The notes under the pieces are model-generated. The model saw nothing but the letters and a program-made list of their open reading frames with translations, did not search any database and was not told the DNA's origin. Positions 9,327 through 18,733 of a DNA stretch of 64,000 bases are shown here, in pieces. Every line of letters starts with the position of its first letter. Within the stretch, counting starts at the first letter, position 1. Origin of the DNA: JABCYV01 sp963696025 (GTDB lineage: Bacteria; Acidobacteriota; Terriglobia; Terriglobales; Acidobacteriaceae); NCBI GenBank assembly GCA_963696025.1, contig CAVOII010000014.1, positions 248,001 through 312,000 of the forward strand. Direction: 5' to 3'. The position numbers and the translations under genes were made by a program.

Positions 9327-10376
9327 ATGAATTCAGAACGAACTATCATGCCTCTGGCGGACTATTCAGAACCGGTTCAGCAGACCTCCGCCGCCAGCCT
9401 GCAAGACGACTCTGTCCTGCTCGATGCTTACTCGAACGCGGTCGTCGGCGCGGCGGAAACAATCAGCCCATCGGTGGTCAAAATCGAGGTGGCACAGGCA
9501 GCGAGAAGCCGATCGGGCGAACCTCGGGAGCGGCAGGGCGGCGGCTCGGGTTTTATTTTTACGCCAGATGGGCTGATTCTCACCAACAGCCACGTCGTCC
9601 ACGAGGCCAAGAGAATTGAGGCGTCGCTCTCGGATGGTCGACGCTTCCCCGCTCAAATGATCGGCGACGATCCCGCCACTGATCTCGCCGTCATCCGCAT
9701 TGATGTGCCCGGCAGCGATGCGCCAAATCTATTTGCGGCTCCTCTGGGAGACTCGCAGAAACTTCGCGTCGGCCAGTTGGCCATTGCCATTGGGAATCCC
9801 TACGGCTTTCAGTACACGGTGACGGCTGGCGTGATCAGCGCGTTGGGACGTTCGCTTCGTTCCTATGCTGGCCGGCTTATCGAGGACGTCATCCAAACCG
9901 ACGCCTCGCTGAATCCGGGCAATTCTGGAGGCCCTTTGGTGAGTTCCGCTGGGCAAGTGGTCGGCGTGAACACCGCCATGATTCCCATGGCGCAAGGCTT
10001 GTGTTTCGCCATCGGAATCAACACTGCGAAGTTCGTTGCCGGACGCTTGTTGCGCGACGGGCGCATCCGCCGCAGCTACATCGGCGTCGAAGCCCAGACC
10101 GTGCCGCTACATCGCCGGCTGGTGCGGTTCTACGATCTTCTCAGCGAAAACGGCGTGGTCGTGATGTCGGTGGCCGCCGCGAGTCCGGCGCGCAAGGCTG
10201 GCCTGCGGGAAGGCGACGTGATCGTCGCTCTCGATGGCAAGCCGGTCGCCGGCGTGGATGACCTGCATCGTCTGCTCACCGATGCCCGTGTGGGAGTGAG
10301 CAGTTCGCTCACCGTCCTGCGCTGGACAGAAAAACTTGAGCTGAAGGTTGTGCCCGAGGAAGCGCGAGAAGCGTAG
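9327..10376 (+). CDS. HtrA/DegP-like S1C serine protease with one PDZ domain, no signal peptide
   Basis: 349 aa from the ATG at 9327 (an upstream TTG at 9291 and a later ATG at 9348 are possible). The catalytic triad is His89 in LTNSHVVHEA, Asp119 in PATDLAVIRI and Ser200 in PGNSGGPL, and a single PDZ domain closes the protein (KAGLREGDVIVALDGKPV). Family members are usually periplasmic quality-control proteases, yet none of the possible starts gives a signal peptide or membrane anchor; the first 40 residues are polar. It may be cytoplasmic or exported otherwise. Confidence 0.88.
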   Translation: MNSERTIMPLADYSEPVQQTSAASLQDDSVLLDAYSNAVVGAAETISPSVVKIEVAQAARSRSGEPRERQGGGSGFIFTPDGLILTNSHVVHEAKRIEASLSDGRRFPAQMIGDDPATDLAVIRIDVPGSDAPNLFAAPLGDSQKLRVGQLAIAIGNPYGFQYTVTAGVISALGRSLRSYAGRLIEDVIQTDASLNPGNSGGPLVSSAGQVVGVNTAMIPMAQGLCFAIGINTAKFVAGRLLRDGRIRRSYIGVEAQTVPLHRRLVRFYDLLSENGVVVMSVAAASPARKAGLREGDVIVALDGKPVAGVDDLHRLLTDARVGVSSSLTVLRWTEKLELKVVPEEAREA

Positions 10377-10436
10377 TGTCGTGCGTGGCGCCGGCCTGTC
10401 CTGTGCGAAGTCGAAGGAACTCCGACAGTTTGCCAC

Positions 10437-10465
10437 CCACCTTTCGGAAAAACCACGAAAGGTGG
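10437..10465. repeat. palindromic repeat, CCACCTTT family (copy 1)
   Basis: Perfect 10-bp arms CCACCTTTCG and CGAAAGGTGG around a 9-base loop, extended by TGCC/GGCA-like flanks. A second copy with the same CCACCTTT arm design lies at 38443-38470. It has no T-tract, so it is better read as a dispersed REP-like element than a terminator, although it may act as one after the HtrA-like gene. Confidence 0.65.
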
Positions 10466-10627
10466 GGCACCGTCACTTGAACGGTACACCCACAAATCAA
10501 GACAAAATGTCACGCTGATTTCAGGGTCGGTTAAGCTTAGATTCGCTACGGTGTTGCCTCCTGCTGCAAGGCTGGAGGGGAATGGCATACTTCCCTAAGG
10601 GGCACTGTTCGCTCGTCGGGTCTAGGT

Positions 10628-13198
10628 GTGACGGTGAAATATTGGGCAACCTTCATTCTGCTATTCGCCGCGTTCGGGGCTGCGGATTCCCAGTCTCAAA
10701 CGGCGGCGCGTGCGCGCTCAATTACCGGAGTTGTTCTTGATCCCTCTGGCGCAGCAATCGTCGGCACTCAGATCACCCTCAGTGGGCTCGGGCTTCCGAG
10801 CCGACAGGCAACGGCGGACAGCTCAGGGAACTTCCACTTTGACAACCTGGATCCAGGCGAATATGAGCTAAATGTTCAACATGACGGATTTCGTGAGTCC
10901 ACGAAAGCGGTGACCGTTGGGACAAGATCCCCGTCCTTCGTCCGCATCATTCTGCCAATCTCAGTCAGGAACGAGCAGATTAACGTCGATGCGAATGAAT
11001 CCGCTCCCCAGGTCAGCACGGACGTTGCCCAAAATCAGAACGCTAACACCGTAGACCGCGCCGCTTTGGACCGGGTGCCGGTCTTCGATCAGGATTATGT
11101 CACCACCCTGTCGCGCTTTCTCGATGACAGCGCCATCGGAACGAATGGAGTGTCCCTGGTTGTAAACGGTGTGGAGGCCAACGGCCCCGGTGTGACCGCC
11201 TCGGCCGTGGGCGAAGTAAAGATCAACCAAAATCCCTACTCCGCCCTGTTTGCACGACCGGGCCGCGCAAGACTGGAGATCACCACCAAAGTCGGCACTC
11301 CTCAGTTTCACGGTTCGCTTAATTTCATGTTCCGGGATTCAGTTTTCGATGCTCGCAACCCCTTCGCCCTTGTCAAACCTCCGGAGCAGCGGCGCTACTA
11401 CGAGGGTTCCCTGACCGGGCCGCTGGGAAGAAGTAAGAAAACGACTTTCCTGTTGTCGCTCGACCAGGACGAAGACAATCAGCAGGCGATCGTGGTTGCT
11501 GAAGGGGTGAATGGCCCCATCAACGAAAACGTTCCCAACCCGACCCATCACTTTTTCGGTTCGGGTCGCGTGTTTCATGACCTCGGAAAAGGAGATCTGT
11601 TCTGGATTGGATACTCCTACGAGAGAAAGACAATCTTGAATCAAGGAGTCGGTGGAAACGTACTACCCGAAGCCGGCACCAACCTGAAATTCCAGGAACA
11701 TGAGATCAACGTCAGTTACCTGCACGTGTTTTCCCAAAAATGGTTGAATCAGTTGAGATTTCTTGTCGCTCACTTTGACACTCCTACCACAAGTCTGAAT
11801 GCCAACCCGCAAATGATCGTGTCTGGCGCGTTTACCAGCGGGGGCGCGCAGGCTGACTCCCGCCGGACCGAGTATCACTTCGATGGGACCGACATCGTCT
11901 CCCATGTAACCGGAAAGCATGACCTGAAATTCGGGATCGACGTGCCCGACATCAGTCGCAGAGGGATGGACGATTTCACCAACACCCAGGGCACGTACAC
12001 GTTCGGCAGCCTTGCGGCCTATGAAGCAGGCCAGCCCTCGACGTATGTGCTCCAGCGGGGGCAAGGTCACCTGGTCTTCCTGGAAAAGGTGGTTTCCGCG
12101 TTCGTTGAAGACAATATTCGGCTGAAACCGACGTTCTCTCTTTCCCTGGGGATGCGATATTACTGGCAGAACTACTTTCACGATGATCCCCACAATTTTG
12201 CGCCCCGCTTCGGTTTTGCCTACGCTCCAACGGCGGCGCACGGCAAGACGGTGCTTCGTGGCGGTGCGGGAATGTTCTACGATCGCACCGGGCCAAGGCC
12301 AATCGCTGATCTGCTGCATTTCAATGGCGTGAACCTGCTCAGGTTTATTGTCAACAACCCAACTTACCCAGTGACGCCTGCCTCCCTGGCGGGTGTGCCT
12401 ACCAGCGTCGTTGTGCTGGACCCCAAATCGCGCATTCCGTACACCGTTCAGTACAGCGCAGGAATGGAGCACCAGGTCACAGACAAGAGTACATTCAGCG
12501 CAATGTACGTGGGATCGCGCGGGATCGACTGGTTTCGCTCCCTGGATGCGAACGCCCCTCCCCCGCCCGCTTACCTGGCTCGACCAAACCCGAATTTAGG
12601 ACAAGAGCGGCAGATTCAGTCCGAGGGCTACCAGAAGAGCAACGCGCTGGAGCTCACTTTTCGGGGCAGACCCAGTAAGTTCTTCAACGGCCAGGTGCAG
12701 TACACGCTCAGCAAGACGTATAACAATACCAACAGCATTACGTATTTTCCTGCCAACAGTTACGATCCTGCGGCTGACTGGGCGCGGTCCGACTACGATC
12801 GACGCCACAAGTTCGATTTGCTGGGTTCAGCTCAACCGACGAAGTTCTTCACACTTGGACTGGCGCTTTCCCTGTACTCCGGCAGACCGGTGGACGTAAC
12901 TACGGGCAGTGATAACAATCACGACGGGGTTATTAATGATCGTCCACCGGGTGTACCGCGCAACAGTCTGCATGGACCAGGTCTTATCAATTTGGATGTA
13001 AATATCGCCCGCGATTTCGTGCTTTCGAAAGCCCACAAGGAAGCGCGCACGCTCACTGTGTCGTTGAACTCATTCAATGCTCTGAATCACAAAAACGATC
13101 TTACCTATGTTGGTGTTGTGACCTCACCGTTTTTCGGGCGTGCAGTGCAGGCTCAGCCACCTCGCCGAATGCAACTCGATTTGCAATTCAAGTTTTGA
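10628..13198 (+). CDS. Oar-like TonB-dependent outer-membrane receptor
   Basis: 856 aa. A signal peptide (FILLFAAFGAADSQSQ) is followed by a carboxypeptidase-regulatory/Cna-B-like beta domain at residues about 30-115 (ITGVVLDPSGAAIVGTQITL, FHFDNLDPGEYELNV), a plug-like section and a long outer-membrane beta-barrel ending in aromatic FKF, as expected for BAM recognition. These proteins are extremely common in Acidobacteria and are assigned to uptake of large nutrients or adhesion; the ligand is unknown. The start is GTG at 10628, with an in-frame GTG two codons on. It is monocistronic. Confidence 0.87.
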   Translation: MTVKYWATFILLFAAFGAADSQSQTAARARSITGVVLDPSGAAIVGTQITLSGLGLPSRQATADSSGNFHFDNLDPGEYELNVQHDGFRESTKAVTVGTRSPSFVRIILPISVRNEQINVDANESAPQVSTDVAQNQNANTVDRAALDRVPVFDQDYVTTLSRFLDDSAIGTNGVSLVVNGVEANGPGVTASAVGEVKINQNPYSALFARPGRARLEITTKVGTPQFHGSLNFMFRDSVFDARNPFALVKPPEQRRYYEGSLTGPLGRSKKTTFLLSLDQDEDNQQAIVVAEGVNGPINENVPNPTHHFFGSGRVFHDLGKGDLFWIGYSYERKTILNQGVGGNVLPEAGTNLKFQEHEINVSYLHVFSQKWLNQLRFLVAHFDTPTTSLNANPQMIVSGAFTSGGAQADSRRTEYHFDGTDIVSHVTGKHDLKFGIDVPDISRRGMDDFTNTQGTYTFGSLAAYEAGQPSTYVLQRGQGHLVFLEKVVSAFVEDNIRLKPTFSLSLGMRYYWQNYFHDDPHNFAPRFGFAYAPTAAHGKTVLRGGAGMFYDRTGPRPIADLLHFNGVNLLRFIVNNPTYPVTPASLAGVPTSVVVLDPKSRIPYTVQYSAGMEHQVTDKSTFSAMYVGSRGIDWFRSLDANAPPPPAYLARPNPNLGQERQIQSEGYQKSNALELTFRGRPSKFFNGQVQYTLSKTYNNTNSITYFPANSYDPAADWARSDYDRRHKFDLLGSAQPTKFFTLGLALSLYSGRPVDVTTGSDNNHDGVINDRPPGVPRNSLHGPGLINLDVNIARDFVLSKAHKEARTLTVSLNSFNALNHKNDLTYVGVVTSPFFGRAVQAQPPRRMQLDLQFKF

Positions 13199-13545
13199 GG
13201 GCTGGACGAGAAGATAACAAGTAGGTGACATTCGCTTGACAATTCATGACAATCCAGAGCCGCTGCGAATTCTATTATTCCCTCCCGGTAGTGTGTAATT
13301 CGTCGGACAGGTCTGGCCACTATTCCGGAGGAGGATTGCCAGCTCCCAGCGAAAATCCGGGTGTGCATCGCGGCTGCGTTTTTCATTAAAACTGAGCGTG
13401 GCCTCGAACGAGGGGGCACCCCTCACTCGGATGGTGCAAAATATGAACCGGAAGCTGGCTATCCCCGTGCCTGTTGGGATGCCTCTTCCCTGACATTGCA
13501 TCCCCTTTCACCCTGTGTTAGCTTCAACCAACAGCAGAGGTTCGC
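13199..13545. other. non-coding gap upstream of the uppS cluster
   Basis: About 350 bp. Short frames exist on both strands but none shows protein-like composition. The promoter of the uppS-cdsA-dxr-rseP cluster should lie here; I could not place it with confidence. Confidence 0.45.
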
Positions 13546-14388
13546 TTGCAAGCAGCAACGATTCCTGCCGGACTGGATCGCAAGGAAGCGGAAGTTTACC
13601 GGCATCTTGATCCGGGACGGCTCCCGAAGCACATCGCAATCATCATGGATGGCAACGGCCGTTGGGCGCGGCGGCGTCATTTGCCGCGCGTGGCCGGACA
13701 TCGCGCCGGAGTCGCAGCGGTGCGCTCGACCGTGGAGACCGCGGCCCGTGTCGGCATTTCCGCGCTCACGCTCTATGCTTTTTCCGAGGAGAATTGGAAA
13801 AAGCGTCCCAGGAGCGAAGTCGATTTCCTGATGGGACTGCTCTGCCGATACTTGACGGCCGAAGTCCCCACGCTGAACAAGAACAACATTCGACTGGAGT
13901 ACATCGGACGCCAGCATGAACTTCCGCCCTCGGTGCAGGAGAAGATGGAGTGGGCACGGCAAGCCACGGCTCACAATACCGGCATGGTGTTGACGCTGGC
14001 CCTTAACTACAGCGCTCGCACCGAACTGGTCGACGCTTTTCGTTCCATTGTCGACGCCGCGGCCCGCAACGGCGGACTGGACCATCTGCAGATCGATGAG
14101 GGCTCAGTTTCCCGCCATCTCTATACCCGGCATCTGCCCGATCCCGATCTGGTGATCCGCACCAGCGGCGAGATGCGGTTGAGCAACTTTCTGCTCTGGC
14201 AACTTGCATACGCCGAAATTTACGTGACCCCATCATTGTGGCCGGAGTTTCGCGGTCTGCATCTGCTCGAGGGAATTGCGGAATACCAGAAGCGCGAGCG
14301 GCGCTATGGCGGGCTCGCCGGGGACGCATCGCAGCCTCATGGCGCGTCGAGTCACCGCCCTGAGACTCAGCGCCCGGGCCGGGGCTAG
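13546..14388 (+). CDS. uppS: undecaprenyl diphosphate synthase (cis-isoprenyl transferase)
   Basis: 280 aa with a TTG start. The FPP/Mg site IAIIMDGNGRWARRR is at about residues 30-44, the YAFSEENWKRP-type block is intact (LYAFSEENWKKRPRSEV), and the C-terminal signature LVIRTSGEMRLSNFLLWQ with EIYVTPSLWPEF is complete. The enzyme condenses eight isopentenyl units onto farnesyl diphosphate at the membrane, making the lipid carrier precursor for peptidoglycan and other glycans. It leads the cluster with cdsA six bases downstream. The last 25 residues are a polar, probably disordered tail. Confidence 0.95.
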   Translation: MQAATIPAGLDRKEAEVYRHLDPGRLPKHIAIIMDGNGRWARRRHLPRVAGHRAGVAAVRSTVETAARVGISALTLYAFSEENWKKRPRSEVDFLMGLLCRYLTAEVPTLNKNNIRLEYIGRQHELPPSVQEKMEWARQATAHNTGMVLTLALNYSARTELVDAFRSIVDAAARNGGLDHLQIDEGSVSRHLYTRHLPDPDLVIRTSGEMRLSNFLLWQLAYAEIYVTPSLWPEFRGLHLLEGIAEYQKRERRYGGLAGDASQPHGASSHRPETQRPGRG

Positions 14389-14394
14389 AGCAGC

Positions 14395-15297
14395 TTGCAG
14401 CTACTCAAACGAATCCTCACTGCAGTGGTCCTGATTCCTATTGTGCTGGCATTGGCCCTGCGGGCACCGATTCCGGCGCTGGCGCTGGTAGCGGCGCTGG
14501 TGGCCCTCCTCACAGTGCAAGAATTACTTAAGCTTTCTGAGGCATACGGGATTCGGCCGCTTCGTTGGCCTACTTATGTTTTTGTCGGCATCTTCTTTTT
14601 GTTCCTGGCAATCAATCCCGGGAATGAGAAGCCTCTGCTCTCTACCGCAATTTTCATTTACAGCGCAGGATTTGCAGCCGTCATAGCTCCCTTCGTTTTT
14701 CTTGCCATCGGAATGTTATGTGCCGACCTGAGGAGCGCGTTTCCGGCAGCATTGGTCTCAACTTTTGCCTTCGTGTATGTCGCGCTGCCGTTGGGATTCC
14801 TAGTGCAGCTGCGACAACAATGGTCGGGCGCGTTTCTGCTGCTGTACCTGCTGTTGCTGGTATGGGCGGGAGATATCTTCGCTTATTTTGTCGGCCGCTC
14901 GCTGGGCCGGCATCTTATGTCGCCGCGGGTCAGTCCCAAAAAGACCTGGGAAGGAGCGCTGGCATCATTGCTGGCGAGTTTGGCGGTCGGGATGTTGTTA
15001 TACAACTATGCATTGCCCATCAGTTCGGCTCTGTTGAATGCGCATCTAATTGGAAAAAGGGACGGCTTCTTTGCCCTGGAAAAGCCGCCGCTGTGGCCGG
15101 TTTTGCTGTTCTCAGCAGCCATCAATATAGCGGCACAGTTAGGTGATTTGGTGGAGTCGCTGATCAAGCGCGGCGCTGGGGCGAAGGATTCCGGAACCAT
15201 CCTCCCCGGCCACGGAGGAATGCTGGATCGCATTGATGCCCTGCTGTTTGCCGTTCCCTTGCTGTGGTACTATGCGGCTTGGCGCGTAATGCAGTAG
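14395..15297 (+). CDS. cdsA: phosphatidate cytidylyltransferase
   Basis: 300 aa, TTG start. Seven to eight hydrophobic helices are visible, with the CDS signature split between SPRVSPKKTWEGALASLLAS and LPGHGGMLDRIDALLFAVP near the C-terminus, which carries the catalytic acidic residues. The enzyme makes CDP-diacylglycerol from phosphatidate and CTP for phospholipid synthesis in the inner membrane. It follows uppS by six bases and precedes dxr, the order found in many bacteria. Confidence 0.94.
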   Translation: MQLLKRILTAVVLIPIVLALALRAPIPALALVAALVALLTVQELLKLSEAYGIRPLRWPTYVFVGIFFLFLAINPGNEKPLLSTAIFIYSAGFAAVIAPFVFLAIGMLCADLRSAFPAALVSTFAFVYVALPLGFLVQLRQQWSGAFLLLYLLLLVWAGDIFAYFVGRSLGRHLMSPRVSPKKTWEGALASLLASLAVGMLLYNYALPISSALLNAHLIGKRDGFFALEKPPLWPVLLFSAAINIAAQLGDLVESLIKRGAGAKDSGTILPGHGGMLDRIDALLFAVPLLWYYAAWRVMQ

Positions 15298-15531
15298 CCA
15301 AAATGCGTGGTCGGGATGGTTGAAGACATGCCCAGCCCACACCCGCCGCTAAAGGCGCTCCACCCAAAAACTTCTCTTAGCCCTGCCAGGCCTACGTAGC
15401 TGGGTCGACTTTCTACCGATGCGTTGCTAAATTCGCTGGCACCTGGCCAAAGGGATAGTCTGAAAACGAGGCTGGACGGAACTATAATTGACGGACATTA
15501 CCGGATCCATATTCTTCGCGTAAATCCACTC

Positions 15532-16740
15532 ATGAGACGTATTGCAATCCTGGGCTCGACCGGCTCCATCGGTCGTAGCACCCTTAGCGTGGTTGAGTCC
15601 TATCCGGAGCGTTTTCAGATTGTCTCCCTGGCTGCGGGCCGCAACTTGGATACAGCCTTCGAGCAGGGACGACGCTGGAAGCCGAGCATCATTTCGGTTG
15701 CCGCCGAAACCGACGCGGAACTCCTTCGGACCCGGCTCAGAATTGCGGGTCTCACAGAAGTCGAGGTCGTGTACGGCTCAGAAGGCACGGTGCGTGTGGC
15801 GACGCATCCCAAGGCAGATTTTGTGGTTAGCGCCATCGTCGGCGTAGCCGGCCTGGAGGCCACTTATGCAGCCGTCCGGGCAGGAAAAACTGTCGGCTTG
15901 GCCAACAAAGAGTGCATGGTGGCGGCTGGGGAACTGATCGCCGCGGAGTCGCGACGCCAGGGCAAGCCAATCTTGCCGATTGATTCCGAACACAACGCCG
16001 TTCATCAATGCCTGCGTGGAGGAAGAATCGAAGAAGTTCAGGCCATCTGGCTCACCGCCTCCGGCGGGCCATTCCTGAACACACCAAAATCACAGTTTGC
16101 TGCGATCACTGTCGAGCAGGCGTTGAAACATCCGACTTGGCGAATGGGCAAGCGAATCACCATCGATTCCGCAACTCTGATGAACAAAGGTTTTGAGGTA
16201 ATCGAAGCCTGTCGATTGTTCAATCTTCCACCGAATCAGGTAAAGATAATGGTGCATCCGCAATCCACAGTTCACTCCATGGTGGAGTTCGTGGATGGCA
16301 GTATACTTGCTCAGTTCTCAGTGACTGACATGCGTCTGCCGATTCTCTATGCTTTGACCTATCCGGAGCGCGTTCCGTCCGATATGCGCTTCCCGGTCAT
16401 GGACTTACGGCATCTCGAGTTCAGCCCGCCAGATGTGGAAAAATTCCCCTGCCTGGGGCTGGCTTATGAAGCGGCAGAGACCGGAGGTGCGAAATCAGTT
16501 GCACTCAATGCCGCTGATGAGGTCGCGGTGGCCGCATTTCTGGATGGCAGCATCCGGTTCGATCAGATTCCCAAAGTTATTAAAGAGGTCCTTGGTGAAA
16601 CTGATACGGGTAAACTGGAATCTATAAAAGATGTACTAGAATCGGACGCTCAGGCCCGTCAGAATGCCCAACAGAAGGTGCAACAGCTTGGCGGTCGGGG
16701 AGCGTTGCGACCGGTCTCGACCGGGTTGCGAGAGGAATAA
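15532..16740 (+). CDS. dxr: 1-deoxy-D-xylulose 5-phosphate reductoisomerase
   Basis: 402 aa from the ATG at 15532, which places the NADPH-binding motif IAILGSTGSIGRSTL at residues 4-18 as in all family members; 36 extra in-frame codons upstream look non-coding. Substrate and metal residues are present (PIDSEHNAVHQCL, TASGGPF, HPTWRMGKRITIDSATLMNKG, HPQSTVHSMVEF). It performs the second step of the MEP isoprenoid pathway. Its product stream feeds UppS encoded upstream and relies on IspG encoded 2 kb downstream. Confidence 0.96.
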   Translation: MRRIAILGSTGSIGRSTLSVVESYPERFQIVSLAAGRNLDTAFEQGRRWKPSIISVAAETDAELLRTRLRIAGLTEVEVVYGSEGTVRVATHPKADFVVSAIVGVAGLEATYAAVRAGKTVGLANKECMVAAGELIAAESRRQGKPILPIDSEHNAVHQCLRGGRIEEVQAIWLTASGGPFLNTPKSQFAAITVEQALKHPTWRMGKRITIDSATLMNKGFEVIEACRLFNLPPNQVKIMVHPQSTVHSMVEFVDGSILAQFSVTDMRLPILYALTYPERVPSDMRFPVMDLRHLEFSPPDVEKFPCLGLAYEAAETGGAKSVALNAADEVAVAAFLDGSIRFDQIPKVIKEVLGETDTGKLESIKDVLESDAQARQNAQQKVQQLGGRGALRPVSTGLREE

Positions 16741-16755
16741 GGCGTCACTAATTTT

Positions 16756-18102
16756 ATGATGGGATTCTTCACTGCTGTGCTCGCAGTTGCCGTGATTTTG
16801 GGATTCATGATTCTGATTCATGAATTTGGCCATTACGCTGTTGCAAAGTGGTTAGGCGTTCGCGTAGAAGTCTTCTCGATTGGCTTCGGCAAACGGCTGT
16901 TCGGTTTTCGGAAGGGTGAAACCGATTACCGCATTGCCGCGATTCCGCTGGGTGGCTACGTCAAAATGAGCGGCGAGAACCCAATGGATGAGCGCACTGG
17001 CGACCCGCGCGAATTTCTTTCACATCCTCGCTGGCACCGCTTCCTGATCGCCGTGGCGGGCCCCTCGATGAATATTCTGCTTGCCATCGCGTTGCTCACC
17101 GGGGTGTACATGGTGCACTACGAGTACCCCGCAGTCCTCGACGAGCCCGCGGTCATTGGCTACGTGGTGGACGATACCCCCGCTCAGAAAGCTGGAATAC
17201 AGGCTGGGGATCGCATTGTTCGCATTGAAGGCATCCAGAACCCGACTTGGGAGCAAGTCGTCCCGAAAGAGGCGTTGAGTCCGAATCAGCCTCTGAGTAT
17301 CACGATTGAACGTGGAGGCCAGAGGTTCGACAAAACCATCGTGCCTGAGGCTTTCGGCCCGAATCAAATGGGCTCCACAGGATGGACCCCGAAGGAGCCA
17401 AACTTCGTTATCACGGAACTCGAACCTGGCATGCCCGCTGAGAAAGCCGGATTAAAGGTGGGCGATGAAATTGTCTCCGTCGACGGTCAAGCGATGGCCG
17501 GGCTGCAGGCGATGGTCGAAACGCTGAAGCATACCAAGAACAAACCGATTGAAATTGTGGTGCGCCGCCAGGGTGAGCTCAAGACTTTCACCATGCAACC
17601 GGTTTTGTCGGAGGGAAATGGACTCGGTGAAAAGCGATATCGGGTCGGGATTGCAAGCGATCCGATGAAGGTAACAACTCTCACGTTTACGGCGGCATTG
17701 CGTCGTTCCATTCAGCAAAATAAAGACGGTTCTCTTCTCATCCTGGAACTCGTTCGAAAGATGATCGAGCGTAAGATTTCCATTCGCTCCATCGAGGGTC
17801 CAATCGGCATTGGCCTCGCGGCTGGCCAGGCGGCCAAGAGAAAAGGCTGGACGCCACTTTTGGAATTGACCTCGATGATCAGCTTGAATCTCGGCATCTT
17901 TAACTTGTTGCCCATCCCCATTCTCGACGGCGGAGTGATCCTATTGCTGTTCGTGGAAGGCCTGATGCGCCGCGATATCAGCCTCCCCATCAAAGAACGC
18001 ATCTACCAGGCGGCCTTCGTATTCCTGGTCCTGTTCGCGGTCATGGTGATTTACAACGATCTGGTCAAGACCTGGCCCGCTATCATGCAGGGATTGCCGT
18101 AA
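16756..18102 (+). CDS. rseP: RseP-type site-2 protease (M50) with tandem PDZ domains
   Basis: 448 aa (447 if the second Met is used). The zinc motif HEFGHYAVAKWLG lies in the first transmembrane helix near residue 23, two PDZ domains occupy the centre (QKAGIQAGDRIVRIEG and EKAGLKVGDEIVSVDG), and the second zinc ligand motif NLLPIPILDGG is in a C-terminal helix. It cleaves anti-sigma factors and signal-peptide remnants within the inner membrane. It is the last gene of the uppS-cdsA-dxr-rseP unit and is followed by a strong intrinsic terminator. Confidence 0.94.
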   Translation: MMGFFTAVLAVAVILGFMILIHEFGHYAVAKWLGVRVEVFSIGFGKRLFGFRKGETDYRIAAIPLGGYVKMSGENPMDERTGDPREFLSHPRWHRFLIAVAGPSMNILLAIALLTGVYMVHYEYPAVLDEPAVIGYVVDDTPAQKAGIQAGDRIVRIEGIQNPTWEQVVPKEALSPNQPLSITIERGGQRFDKTIVPEAFGPNQMGSTGWTPKEPNFVITELEPGMPAEKAGLKVGDEIVSVDGQAMAGLQAMVETLKHTKNKPIEIVVRRQGELKTFTMQPVLSEGNGLGEKRYRVGIASDPMKVTTLTFTAALRRSIQQNKDGSLLILELVRKMIERKISIRSIEGPIGIGLAAGQAAKRKGWTPLLELTSMISLNLGIFNLLPIPILDGGVILLLFVEGLMRRDISLPIKERIYQAAFVFLVLFAVMVIYNDLVKTWPAIMQGLP

Positions 18103-18107
18103 AAGCC

Positions 18108-18140
18108 AGCAGCCGGCGTCAAACCGGCTGCTTGTTTCTT
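18108..18140 (+). terminator. intrinsic terminator after rseP
   Basis: Nine-base-pair perfect stem AGCAGCCGG / CCGGCTGCT with a seven-base loop, followed directly by TGTTTCTT. It begins six bases after the rseP stop and should end the uppS-cdsA-dxr-rseP transcript. Confidence 0.85.
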
Positions 18141-18198
18141 CAAAAAATAAAATTGCTTCGCTGAGGAGATCGAATAAGCCGTTAGTTGCTGTGTGTGC

Positions 18199-18600
18199 TT
18201 ATCTTGAAGTGTTCGTTGTTTCACCTGGGAGACTCCGCACGGAAATCTCGATTCCCCCACATTTGACGACCTGGAAATCTAGGCTTACGTGGTCTCCGGG
18301 CTTTGCGCTCGGCCCATATGTGACATTCAGGTGCTTTGAAGTTATCCATTCCATCTTCAGATTCATCGTCGCATACTCGTGAGAAAAGCCTAGCACCTGC
18401 GTCGGAGGTTTTGACCCGTCAGCTGGCTGCAGGAACACCGAGGTTGCATCATAGGCTGTTCCTGGGCCACCCCATTGTTGACTGCGAGCGGTTGCAAGCC
18501 AGTGTCCATCTGGAGATCGAGCTTCGGCTGAAAAAGTCGTTGCAACATCTTTACAGCCGACCCCAAACAGCCAAACTCCAAACACTACGAGTAAACTCAT
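18199..18600 (-). CDS. small putative lipoprotein, antisense between rseP and ispG
   Basis: 133 aa from the ATG at 18600, chosen because it gives a short hydrophobic signal ending in a lipobox (LFGVGC at residues about 11-16); a longer in-frame version starting at 18714 would bury the signal. The mature part has a SPDGHWLATARSQQWGGPG segment resembling beta-propeller-like strands and ends in polar residues. No named family is recognised. It lies on the strand opposite to its isoprenoid-cluster neighbours. Confidence 0.68.
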   Translation of the reverse strand: MSLLVVFGVWLFGVGCKDVATTFSAEARSPDGHWLATARSQQWGGPGTAYDATSVFLQPADGSKPPTQVLGFSHEYATMNLKMEWITSKHLNVTYGPSAKPGDHVSLDFQVVKCGGIEISVRSLPGETTNTSR

Positions 18601-18733
18601 CCGACGGATTACGGAGTGGGCATCTGCACCGGGCTTGATCGGTGACGTTTGGCGCCGGTATTTCAGGGAAATTGGGATCCATCGATAGGCCAGCGGGATA
18701 GCCACTTTTGCCATGTTAAACTAGACGTTCCGC

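Noticed and set aside
11663..12472. 269-codon open frame antisense to the Oar-like gene
   Set aside because: Shadow of a real gene; no motif or initiation signal.
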